From positions 1 to 29,679 of the forward strand of contig DASUZD010000285.1 of NCBI GenBank assembly GCA_036377055.1: 29,679 nucleotides of DNA, in the 5' to 3' direction. This document shows, one piece after another, positions 21,210-27,859 of the stretch. A model generated the notes under the pieces. That model was given only the letters and a program-made list of their open reading frames with translations. It was not told the DNA's origin and did no database searches. This DNA comes from DASUZD01 sp036377055. Lineage in GTDB: Bacteria > Actinomycetota > Thermoleophilia > Gaiellales > Gaiellaceae. Each line of letters begins with the position of its first letter. The stretch's first letter is position 1. Both the position numbers and the translations under genes were made by a program.

Positions 21210-22178
21210 CTAGACACCGACGTCCTGGGGTTCTCGCGGCGCGCCCTTCTCGCCGAGCGCGCGCAGCAGCTGCGGCAGACGGCTCGGCGCGAAGACCTCG
21301 TTCGAGGCGGCGAGTTCCTCGAGCGTCCACCAGCGCTGCTCGTGGACGTTCTCCGCGGCGAGCTCCTCGGCCGACCACTCCGGCGCGGGCTCGAACGCGG
21401 CCGTCCGGACGAGGAAGATCCGCTCGGTCTGGCCGGCCCAGCGCGGCCACTGGACCCAGCGCGTTCGCGTCCAGATGCACGGGCCGAGCTCGAAGTCGCG
21501 CAGGCCGCACTCCTCCGCGAGCTCGCGCACGATCGCCTGCTCTGCGGTCTCGCCCGGGTCGACGCCGCCTCCCGGCGGCGCCCACAGCTCGGTGTGCGGC
21601 AGGACGAAGCGGACGAGCAGGACGCGGTCGTCCGGGTCGAGCACGATCGCCCGCGCGCCCTGCCGGAGCGGCAGCCCCGACGAGCGTCCAGCCAGCTCCT
21701 CGAACCAGCGCAGCCGCTCGCGCCACGGCACGGCGGCGTTCGCCGGCGACGTCGACGGGAGCACGAAGAGCCGCGTCTCGCCGAGCCGGCGCTCCTGGAG
21801 GCCGAGCTCCGCCCGCTCCCCGAACGCGCCGCGGTAGGCCTCCTTGCCGACGAACCCGATCCAGCGCGGCCGCAGGTGGTCCGCGAGCCGTTCGAGCCGC
21901 TCGGCCGAACCGGCGAAGTCGCCGCGCCGCAGGTCTCCGGATCCGCGCGTCGTACGGAACGCGGCGTTCGTGATCCCGATCCCCTCCTGGAGCACCTCGT
22001 GCTGCTCCTGCGGCGAGTAGAGGCGCGAGGTGAATCCGGCGACGTGGAGGAGCCGCCAGAAGTCGTTCCGCGGGTTGGCGAAGTGCGCCGCAGCCGCGGC
22101 CGAGACGCGACCCGGGTTGATTCCGCAGAAGACGACGCGCAGTCCGGGCGCGAGGACGTCCGGTACGGCGGAGCTCAG
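21210..22178 (-). CDS. Mug-type G:T/U mismatch DNA glycosylase fused to a Nudix hydrolase
   Basis: One uninterrupted frame encodes two domains. Residues ~5-165 are a Mug/TDG-family uracil-DNA glycosylase: V-P-D-V-L-A-P-G-L-R, catalytic-loop motif G-I-N-P-G (19-23), N-D-F-W, G-I-T-N, and S-T-S-P-A-N-A (142-148). Residues ~170-322 are a Nudix domain with a perfect box: G204, E210, R218-E219, E222-E223, G225. The first part removes uracil or thymine from mismatches; the second hydrolyses nucleoside diphosphate-X compounds. No ATG, GTG or TTG precedes the conserved N-terminus closely. The best start is CTG at 22178, which forms a CTGA overlap with the upstream 63-aa gene and suggests coupled translation. 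Confidence 0.88.
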   Translation of the reverse strand: MSSAVPDVLAPGLRVVFCGINPGRVSAAAAAHFANPRNDFWRLLHVAGFTSRLYSPQEQHEVLQEGIGITNAAFRTTRGSGDLRRGDFAGSAERLERLADHLRPRWIGFVGKEAYRGAFGERAELGLQERRLGETRLFVLPSTSPANAAVPWRERLRWFEELAGRSSGLPLRQGARAIVLDPDDRVLLVRFVLPHTELWAPPGGGVDPGETAEQAIVRELAEECGLRDFELGPCIWTRTRWVQWPRWAGQTERIFLVRTAAFEPAPEWSAEELAAENVHEQRWWTLEELAASNEVFAPSRLPQLLRALGEKGAPREPQDVGV

Positions 22179-22366
22179 GCCGCTTCCGGCTCGCGTGCGT
22201 CGAGCCGGCGCTCGAACAGGAGGCGGAGGTCCTCGCCGGAGAGGCGCTCGAACCTCGCGACCGGGTAGCGCGGGAGGATCTTCACGACGCGAACGGTCGC
22301 GTCGCCGCTGCCGTAGCAGCGCGTGTAGCACTCGACTTCACTCAGGGCGCGGAGCCGTCGCAGCAT
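22175..22366 (-). CDS. Conserved-looking 63-aa small protein upstream of Mug-Nudix
   Basis: An ATG at 22366 opens a 63-aa basic protein with codon use like real genes. The N-terminal part includes E-C-Y-T-R-C-Y-G with two cysteines three apart (CX3C), then V-R-V-V-K-I-L, and a C-terminal charged helix (L-S-G-E-D-L-R-L-L-F-E-R-R-L). Its TGA overlaps the probable CTG start of the Mug-Nudix gene, so it is the first gene of that operon. No Shine-Dalgarno is obvious. I do not recognise the family; the cysteines could bind a metal. It is divergent from the OsmC gene. Confidence 0.66.
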   Translation of the reverse strand: MLRRLRALSEVECYTRCYGSGDATVRVVKILPRYPVARFERLSGEDLRLLFERRLDAREPEAA

Positions 22367-22425
22367 GCCTCGAGGGGATTCGCCCCGGAACGTCAGATCT
22401 CCTCCACGCCATGGGAGGATACGGC

Positions 22426-22848
22426 GTGGCCAAGACGGCGAAGGAGTTCCGCTACGAGGTCGAGCAGGATCGCGCCGGCCACGTCTCGGCGGGCGAGGAG
22501 GCGCCGCTCGAGCTCGACGCGGCGTGGACTCCCGAGCACCTCGTCCTCGCCGGCCTCGCGCGCTGCACGCTTCAGAGCCTCCGGTTCCACGCAAACCGCG
22601 CGGGGATCGACTTCGTCGCCGATGCGTCCTCGTCCGGGCTCGTGACGAAGCGCGGCTCCAACGACCGGTACGCGTTCGTCGAGATCGCGGTCGAGCTCGA
22701 CCTCGAGCTCGAGCCGGAGCCCGCGCCGGAGGACCTCGAGGCGCTCCTTGCGAAGGCGGAGCGCGACTGCTTCGTCGGCGCGTCGCTGACCGTGACGCCG
22801 GAGTACCGCTGGCGCGTGAACGGTCGCCAGGTAGCGTCTGCTCGGTGA
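22426..22848 (+). CDS. OsmC/Ohr-family protein
   Basis: A 140-aa OsmC-like protein. Family members are thiol peroxidases that reduce organic hydroperoxides using two cysteines. Here C47 (L-A-R-C-T-L-Q-S-L) and C115 (E-R-D-C-F-V-G-A-S-L) occupy the two catalytic positions, and W-T-P-E-H-L-V-L-A-G is the usual motif before the first cysteine. I chose the GTG at 22426 because GGGAGG (22413-22418) lies 7 nt upstream; an ATG at 22411 is in frame but would overlap that site. It is the first gene of a four-gene run joined by 4-nt overlaps. Confidence 0.88.
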   Translation: MAKTAKEFRYEVEQDRAGHVSAGEEAPLELDAAWTPEHLVLAGLARCTLQSLRFHANRAGIDFVADASSSGLVTKRGSNDRYAFVEIAVELDLELEPEPAPEDLEALLAKAERDCFVGASLTVTPEYRWRVNGRQVASAR

Positions 22849-24011
22849 GCGCCGTCGCCTTCGACGTCCAGGCCGTCCGCCGCCGCTTCTCTTCACTCCG
22901 CTCGGGACTCGCGTTCTTCGACGGCCCCGGCGGGACGCAGACGCCGGACGAGGTGATCGACGCGATCGCCTCCTACCTCCGCGAGTCGAACGCAAACTCG
23001 GGCGGGTCGTTCGAGACGAGCCGGCGTACTGACGCGGTGATCGCCGACGCGCGCCTGGCGGCCGCCGACTGGCTCGGCTGCTCGCCCGACGAGGCGATCT
23101 TCGGGGCGAACATGACGACGCTCAACTTCGCGCTCTCGCGCGCCGCTGCGCGTGAGCTCGCGGAGGGCGACGAGATCGTCGTCACGCGCCTCGACCACGA
23201 CGGGAACGTCTCCCCGTGGCTCGAGCTCGCGCACGACATGGGCCTCGTCGTCCGGTTCGTCGACATCCGCGACGACTGCACGCTCGAGCTCGACGACCTC
23301 GAGCGGCAGCTCTCGGCGCGGACCCGCGTCGTCGCCTTCCCATGGGCTTCGAACGCGGTCGGCACGGTGACCGACGTCGCCGCGATCGCCGAGCTCGCGC
23401 ACGACGCGGGGGCGTTGGCGTGGGTCGACGCCGTGCACTACGCGCCGCATGGGCCCATCGACGTCCGCGCCGCCGGAGTCGACGTCCTGATCTGCTCGCC
23501 GTACAAGTTCTGCGGCCCGCACGTCGGGCTCGCATTCGGGCGCGGCGAGCTCCTCGAGCGCTGGCGGCCGTACAAGGTCAGGCCGGCCGCGAACGAGCCG
23601 CTCGGCCACCGGTACGAGACCGGCACGCTCGCGCACGAGCTGCTCGCGGGCTTCGTGGCGGCGGTCGACTATTTCGGGTCGATCGGTTTCGACGCGATCC
23701 GTCCGTGGGAGCGCGAGCTGGGCGAGCGGTTCCTGGCGGGGCTGCCGGAATCGTGCCGGCTATACGGGCTCCCGACGATGGACGGCCGCATCGCGACCTT
23801 CGCTTTCACCCACGCGCGCAGGACACCCGAGCAGGTCGCAACGCACCTCGGCGACCGCGGCATCGCCGTCTGGCACGGGAACTATTACGCCCTCGAGGTC
23901 ATGCGGCGGCTCGGACTCGAGGAACGCGGCGGCGCCGTGCGCGTCGGGATCGTCCACTACAACACCTCCGAGGAGGTCGACTGGCTCCTCGCGGCGCTGC
24001 ACGACCTTTGA
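22845..24011 (+). CDS. PLP-dependent aminotransferase class V, cysteine desulfurase-like (VC1184 subfamily)
   Basis: A 388-aa fold-type I PLP enzyme. The Schiff-base lysine is K221 in C-S-P-Y-K-F-C-G-P-H-V-G; D195 in W-V-D-A-V-H-Y-A-P-H contacts the PLP ring nitrogen. G-P-G-G-T-Q-T-P and N-S-G-G-S-F at the N-terminus match the cysteine-desulfurase-like VC1184 subfamily (TIGR01976). The active-site cysteine loop of true SufS/IscS is not evident: near the end the sequence reads V-R-V-G-I-V-H-Y-N-T. Desulfurase activity is therefore doubtful. Its GTG overlaps the OsmC stop (GTGA) and its stop overlaps the next start (TTGA). Confidence 0.88.
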   Translation: MSAVAFDVQAVRRRFSSLRSGLAFFDGPGGTQTPDEVIDAIASYLRESNANSGGSFETSRRTDAVIADARLAAADWLGCSPDEAIFGANMTTLNFALSRAAARELAEGDEIVVTRLDHDGNVSPWLELAHDMGLVVRFVDIRDDCTLELDDLERQLSARTRVVAFPWASNAVGTVTDVAAIAELAHDAGALAWVDAVHYAPHGPIDVRAAGVDVLICSPYKFCGPHVGLAFGRGELLERWRPYKVRPAANEPLGHRYETGTLAHELLAGFVAAVDYFGSIGFDAIRPWERELGERFLAGLPESCRLYGLPTMDGRIATFAFTHARRTPEQVATHLGDRGIAVWHGNYYALEVMRRLGLEERGGAVRVGIVHYNTSEEVDWLLAALHDL

Positions 24012-24994
24012 GGCTGCTCGTCCTTGGGGGGACCGGGTTCCTCGGCCGGCACGTGGTCGATGCGGCGCTGCGGCGCGGGCACGAGCTGACGCTCTTCAAC
24101 CGCGGGCGTACGAACGCTGACCTCTTTCCCGAGGTCGAGCATCTTCTCGGCGACCGCGACGGGGATCTCTCCGCTCTCGGCGTGCGGCGCTGGGACGTGG
24201 TGGTCGACGTCCCGGCGCGGATCCCGCGGCATGTGCAGGCGTCGGCCGAGGCGCTCGCCGGCGTCGAGCACTACACGTTCGTCTCGACCATCTCGGTCTA
24301 CCGCGACTTCAGCCGAACCGGCGTCGACGAGACGGCGCCGCTGCGGGAGTACGACCCGTCGATGGGTGACGAGGACATGGAGTTCTACGGCCCGCGGAAG
24401 GCGGAGTGCGAGCGGATCGTCGCGGAGGCGTTTCCCGGCGGCGCGCTGATCGTGCGGCCCGGTTTGATCGTCGGGCCGCACGACCCGACGGACCGGTACA
24501 CGTACTGGCCGCGCCGGGTCGCGCGCGGCGGCGAGGTGCTCGCGCCCGGCGACCCGGATCGTCATGTCCAGCTCGTCGACGTGCGCGACCTCGCGGACTG
24601 GATCGTGCGCATGGTCGAAGAGCGCCAGACGGGTATCTACAACGCCGTCGGCCCCGAGCGGCCGCTGACGATGGAGGGGATGCTGCGGGAGTGCGTTGCA
24701 GCGGCGGGGTCGGACGCGCAGCTCGTGTGGGTTCCGGACGCGTTCCTGCTCGAGCGCGAGGTCGGCCAGTGGATGGAGCTACCGCTGTGGCTCGCCGATC
24801 CGGAGTGGCGCGGGATGCTGGAGACGGACTCGTCGCGGGCGATCGAGGCCGGCCTCTCGTTTCGGCCTCTGGTCGAGACCGCGCGGGACACGCTCGAGTG
24901 GGACGCGACCCGAGGCGGCTACGAGCCGGCGGCCGGGATGGCGCCCGAGCGCGAAGCGGAGCTGCTCGCGGAGTGGCGGGCGGCGCGGGCGTGA
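24008..24994 (+). CDS. NAD(P)-dependent epimerase/dehydratase (extended SDR)
   Basis: A 328-aa extended SDR. The Rossmann loop is L-G-G-T-G-F-L-G at the N-terminus. F-V-S-T-I-S-V-Y and F-Y-G-P-R-K-A-E-C-E give the Ser/Tyr/Lys catalytic set, and R-P-G-L-I-V-G-P-H-D-P-T-D-R is the usual substrate-domain motif. The substrate is unknown; relatives act on nucleotide sugars or isoprenoid/flavonoid-type compounds. The TTG at 24008 is supported by the TTGA overlap with the upstream stop and by the position of the GxxGxxG motif right after the start. Confidence 0.88.
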   Translation: MRLLVLGGTGFLGRHVVDAALRRGHELTLFNRGRTNADLFPEVEHLLGDRDGDLSALGVRRWDVVVDVPARIPRHVQASAEALAGVEHYTFVSTISVYRDFSRTGVDETAPLREYDPSMGDEDMEFYGPRKAECERIVAEAFPGGALIVRPGLIVGPHDPTDRYTYWPRRVARGGEVLAPGDPDRHVQLVDVRDLADWIVRMVEERQTGIYNAVGPERPLTMEGMLRECVAAAGSDAQLVWVPDAFLLEREVGQWMELPLWLADPEWRGMLETDSSRAIEAGLSFRPLVETARDTLEWDATRGGYEPAAGMAPEREAELLAEWRAARA

Positions 24995-25317
24995 GCGGGG
25001 GCGTTCGGAAGGACTACTCTGCGACGCCGCTCTCGCGGAAGCTCGGGGCGAAGCCGGGCGTGGGCGTCGTCGTCTTCTTCACGACGAGCCGAGGCGAGCT
25101 GGAGCGGCGGTTCGAGCCGCTGAAGGCGACGCTCGATCCGGCAGACGGCCTGTGGATCGCGTGGCCGAAGAAGGCGTCTGGCGTCGAGACGGATCTGTCG
25201 TTCGACGCGATTCAGCAGGCCGGGCTCGCCGCGGGCCTGGTCGACAACAAGAGCTGCGCGATCGACGACGAGTGGCAGGCGGTGCGGTTCGTCTACCGCC
25301 GCGCGGACCGGCCGTAG
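24991..25317 (+). CDS. DUF3052 family protein
   Basis: A 108-aa protein of the DUF3052 family, whose function is unknown. Family features: D-Y-S-A-T-P-L-S-R-K-L-G near the start, L-W-I-A-W-P-K-K-A-S-G in the middle, and a conserved C-terminal V-D-N-K-S-C-A-I-D-D-E-W. The GTG at 24991 overlaps the preceding stop (GTGA), which makes it the last gene of the four-gene operon. No transmembrane segment or cofactor motif is visible. Confidence 0.88.
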   Translation: MSGGVRKDYSATPLSRKLGAKPGVGVVVFFTTSRGELERRFEPLKATLDPADGLWIAWPKKASGVETDLSFDAIQQAGLAAGLVDNKSCAIDDEWQAVRFVYRRADRP

Positions 25318-25386
25318 CCGCTCGGCCGGGATCGTCACGGTTTCGACACGGCTGCGTCACAGACGTGTCTCGATTTCGCCGATAGT

Positions 25387-25490
25387 CTCAGCAACGGGGG
25401 CGCGGGGCCGAAGGCCCCGAGGGGGACCCGCCTTAAGGCGCCGACTCGGCGGCGCCGACCATCAGGACGCGCGGGCTCTGCCCGCGCTTC
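25387..25490 (+). other. Structured 3' region of the OsmC-DUF3052 operon or an independent small RNA
   Basis: The 220-nt gap between 25317 and 25538 has no gene. It contains consecutive hairpins on the plus strand: CGGGGCC-GAA-GGCCCCG (25403-25419), CGCC-TTAA-GGCG (25429-25440), GCCG-ACT-CGGC (25440-25450), and a terminator stem (25469-25487). GATAGT at 25381 could be a -10 but no -35 fits. I do not recognise a known RNA family. A plain 3' UTR is the conservative reading. Confidence 0.4.
25469..25490 (+). terminator. GC-rich hairpin terminator after the OsmC-DUF3052 operon
   Basis: GCGCGGGC (25469-25476) and GCCCGCGC (25480-25487) form a perfect 8-bp stem with a 3-nt loop, followed by TTCCGTCT. 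It is well placed to end the four-gene operon and may also slow transcription arriving from the convergent SIS gene. Confidence 0.62.
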
Positions 25491-25537
25491 CGTCTGCACC
25501 GACCGGTCGACACCGTTGAACTCGTTTGGGAACGGGC

Positions 25538-26401
25538 CTAGGCGTACGCGGCCCGCGCGCGCTTCCACCGCTCGTCGTCGGTGCGAATGGGGTCGGGGTC
25601 GACGCCGCGGGCCTCCGCCAGGTCGACCGTCAGGAGCTGGAAGCGGACGATGTCGACGACCGGGTGGACGGTCGGGACAAGCGTCGTCTCGCAGCCCAGG
25701 ATCTCGAGCGCGCGCACCGCATCCCGGGCTCGGTCGGCCGCCCTGCCCTCCCCTTCGAGCACGAACGCCCGGACCCGCTCGTCCACCGCCGCGAGATGCC
25801 CGTGGAGCAGCTGCTCCGTGTGATGCGCGGCCGCGGGCAGGTGCGCGCCCTCGCGGATCTTCAGCACCGCCTCCTGCGCCGTCGGCCAGTCGCGGCCCGC
25901 ACCGACGACCATCACACGCTCCTGCTCCGGCACCGCGAGGCGCGGCCCGGCCAGCACGTCCGTGACCGCATCGGCCAGCCAGGACACGTCCTCCCCGCGG
26001 AGCGCGCGCAGCGCCGCCACGGCGCACGTGTAGCTCACGGTGTGGCACCAGCTCGTCTCGACCTCGGGCGTCGCGACGACGACCTCCTCGCAGAGCTCGC
26101 CGAGCGGGCTCTCGGGCTTGCCGGTCACGAGCCACCGCTCGCCGGCGAACGCACGCGCGGCCTCGAGCGCCAGCGGAGTCCCGCCCTCGTGGCTTACGAC
26201 GACGAGCACGTCCGCGTCGGGCGGCGCGAGCACCGCCTCGAGAGCCTGTACCGCCGAGCCCGCCGTCTGGGCAGCGTGGAACGAGGTCCCGCAACCGGTG
26301 AACACGGCCCGCCCAGGCGGAAGGCGCCGGTCCGAAGGCACCGCTCGGAGCCACTCCGGCTGCGCCGCGATCGCTTCGCGCGTGAGCTGACCGCCCGCCA
26401 T
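25538..26401 (-). CDS. SIS-domain sugar isomerase-like protein (GlmS C-terminal-like)
   Basis: A 287-aa protein with two sugar-isomerase (SIS) domains and no glutaminase domain. F-T-G-C-G-T-S-F-H-A-A and V-V-V-S-H-E-G-G-T-P form the first phosphosugar site; V-V-G-A-G-R-D-W-P-T-A, L-K-I-R-E-G-A-H and E-Q-L-L-H-G-H-L form the second, matching GlmS/AgaS-type enzymes. It could be a phosphosugar aldose-ketose isomerase or deaminase; the substrate is unknown. The ATG at 26401 has TATAGA ending 7 nt upstream and no Shine-Dalgarno. It is divergent from the M16 protease, with only 26 nt between them. Confidence 0.85.
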   Translation of the reverse strand: MAGGQLTREAIAAQPEWLRAVPSDRRLPPGRAVFTGCGTSFHAAQTAGSAVQALEAVLAPPDADVLVVVSHEGGTPLALEAARAFAGERWLVTGKPESPLGELCEEVVVATPEVETSWCHTVSYTCAVAALRALRGEDVSWLADAVTDVLAGPRLAVPEQERVMVVGAGRDWPTAQEAVLKIREGAHLPAAAHHTEQLLHGHLAAVDERVRAFVLEGEGRAADRARDAVRALEILGCETTLVPTVHPVVDIVRFQLLTVDLAEARGVDPDPIRTDDERWKRARAAYA

Positions 26402-26408
26402 CGACCCG

Positions 26409-26416
26409 TCTATACC
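26409..26416. promoter_or_regulatory. Shared AT box between the divergent SIS and M16 genes
   Basis: TCTATACC contains TATACC on the plus strand (26411-26416; CTGACC at 26387-26392 gives an 18-nt spacer) and TATAGA on the minus strand, 7 nt before the SIS ATG. In a 26-nt divergent gap this box probably serves as -10 for one or both genes, giving very short or no leaders. Confidence 0.38.
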
Positions 26417-26427
26417 ATGGGGCGCCG

Positions 26428-27699
26428 ATGAGCGTCTTCGAACGTCACGCCCTCGCGAACGGCGTCCGCGTCCTGACGGCGCCGATGCCGCAGGCCCAAT
26501 CCGTTACCTGCTCGATCATGCTCGCGGCCGGATCGCGCTACGAGACGCGCGAGACGAACGGGATTGCCCACTTCGCCGAGCACATGTTCTTCAAGGGCAC
26601 CGAGCGCCGGCCGACCGCTCGCCAGATCGCCGGCGAGATCGACTCGATCGGCGGCGAGTTCAACGCCTTCACGGGCAAGGAGTACACCGGCTACTACGTC
26701 AAGTGCGCCGCCGAGCACCGCGACGTCGCGCTCGACGTCCTCGTCGACATGCTCCGCCACTCGCGCTTCGAGCCGGAGGAGGTCGAGCGCGAGAAGGGCG
26801 TGATCGTCGAGGAGATGAACATGTACTTCGACACGCCGCGCGACTTCATCGGCGGCGTCTACGACGAGCTCCTCTACGACGACCAGCCGCTGGGCTGGGA
26901 CATCATCGGCCGGAAGGAGACCGTCCGCGCGGCAAAGCGCGAGACGTTCCTCGACTACATCGAGCGCTGGTACAAGCCGGAGCGACTCGTGGTCGGGCTC
27001 GGCGGAAAAATCGAGGGCGACCTGCTCCCGAGGCTCGAGGAGCTGCTCGGCGACCTCGACGGTGAAACCGTGGGCGGGCCGCCGCCGGTGGAGATCACGT
27101 CGAACGGCGATGCGCGCGTGAAGCTCCGGACCAAGGCGTCGGACCAGGCGCACCTCTGCCTGGGCGTCCGCAGCTACCCGCTCGAGCACCCCGACCGCTA
27201 CGTGCTTCAACTCCTGGCGACGGTGCTGGGCGGCGGGATGTCGTCACGTCTCTTCAGCGAGGTGCGCGAGCGGCGCGGCCTCGCGTACTACGTCTTCGGG
27301 CTCAACCACAGCTACACGGACGCCGGGTCGCTCTACTCGCAGGCCGGCGTGGACATCAACCGCATCGACGAGGCGGTCTCGACGATCGCGCAGGAGCTCC
27401 GGAAGGTGGCCGCCGAGCCGATCCCGCCCGAGGAGCTCGAGAAGGCGCGGAGCTTCGCGAAGGGCCGCTTCGTGCTCCAGCTCGAGAGCCCGCAGGGCCT
27501 GATCATGTACGGCCTCAGGCGCGAGGTGCTCGAGGGGCGCGCGGCCGAGCCCGAAGAGGTGCTCGCGGGGATCGACGCCGTGACCGCCGAGGACGTCCGG
27601 CGCGTGGCGGCCGAGGTGATCGGCGCGAACGGGCTCAACCTGGCGCTGATCGGCCCGTTCGACAACGCCGAGCGCTTCGAGAAGCTGCTCGCGGCCTAG
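26428..27699 (+). CDS. M16-family zinc metallopeptidase (pitrilysin/MPP-like)
   Basis: A 423-aa M16B-type peptidase. The inverted zinc motif H-F-A-E-H is at 48-52 (H48, E51, H52), and E128/E129 in V-I-V-E-E-M is the third ligand region, so the enzyme should be active. The second half carries the usual S-R-L-F-S-E-V-R-E-R-R-G-L-A-Y motif of the inactive-like domain. Relatives degrade peptides or process precursor proteins, and single-chain actinobacterial members are predicted cytoplasmic. No signal peptide is seen. The ATG at 26428 follows a possible -10 by 11 nt. Confidence 0.93.
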   Translation: MSVFERHALANGVRVLTAPMPQAQSVTCSIMLAAGSRYETRETNGIAHFAEHMFFKGTERRPTARQIAGEIDSIGGEFNAFTGKEYTGYYVKCAAEHRDVALDVLVDMLRHSRFEPEEVEREKGVIVEEMNMYFDTPRDFIGGVYDELLYDDQPLGWDIIGRKETVRAAKRETFLDYIERWYKPERLVVGLGGKIEGDLLPRLEELLGDLDGETVGGPPPVEITSNGDARVKLRTKASDQAHLCLGVRSYPLEHPDRYVLQLLATVLGGGMSSRLFSEVRERRGLAYYVFGLNHSYTDAGSLYSQAGVDINRIDEAVSTIAQELRKVAAEPIPPEELEKARSFAKGRFVLQLESPQGLIMYGLRREVLEGRAAEPEEVLAGIDAVTAEDVRRVAAEVIGANGLNLALIGPFDNAERFEKLLAA

Positions 27700-27703
27700 C
27701 CTC

Positions 27704-27751
27704 TAGCGACCCGGCTCCTGTGGAGTCGCGGCCATGTCCGGACGGTCGCTA
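27704..27751. repeat. 8-bp inverted repeat after the M16 gene
   Basis: TAGCGACC (27704-27711) and GGTCGCTA (27744-27751) are perfect complements 32 nt apart. GACGGTC (27741-27747) also pairs with GACCGTC (27785-27791), so alternative foldings with the next hairpin are possible. Part of the 160-nt convergent gap, which holds no gene. Confidence 0.45.
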
Positions 27752-27788
27752 CGCCGACGCGCGACCCCGCTTTCTACCCCGCCGGACC

Positions 27789-27840
27789 GTCTCCGCGAGC
27801 CACGACCGGGGGTCTGACCCCGGCCCCGGCTCGCGGAGAC
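27789..27840. terminator. Large nested palindrome between the convergent M16 and AcsA genes (REP-like)
   Basis: GTCTCCGCGAGCC (27789-27801) and GGCTCGCGGAGAC (27828-27840) form a perfect 13-bp outer stem. Inside it, CCGGGG (27806-27811) and CCCCGG (27818-27823) form a second 6-bp stem around GTCTGA. It is symmetrical, so it can stop transcription from both sides; there is no U-tract. The inner GGGGGTCTGACCCC core resembles dispersed palindromes (REP-like) common in GC-rich genomes. Confidence 0.6.
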
Positions 27841-27859
27841 ATGGCTAGCTGTTGAGAGG

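Noticed and set aside
22845..24011. Calling the PLP enzyme a true SufS/IscS cysteine desulfurase
   Set aside because: The catalytic cysteine loop is not evident and the motifs fit the VC1184-type subfamily. No Fe-S assembly genes are adjacent.
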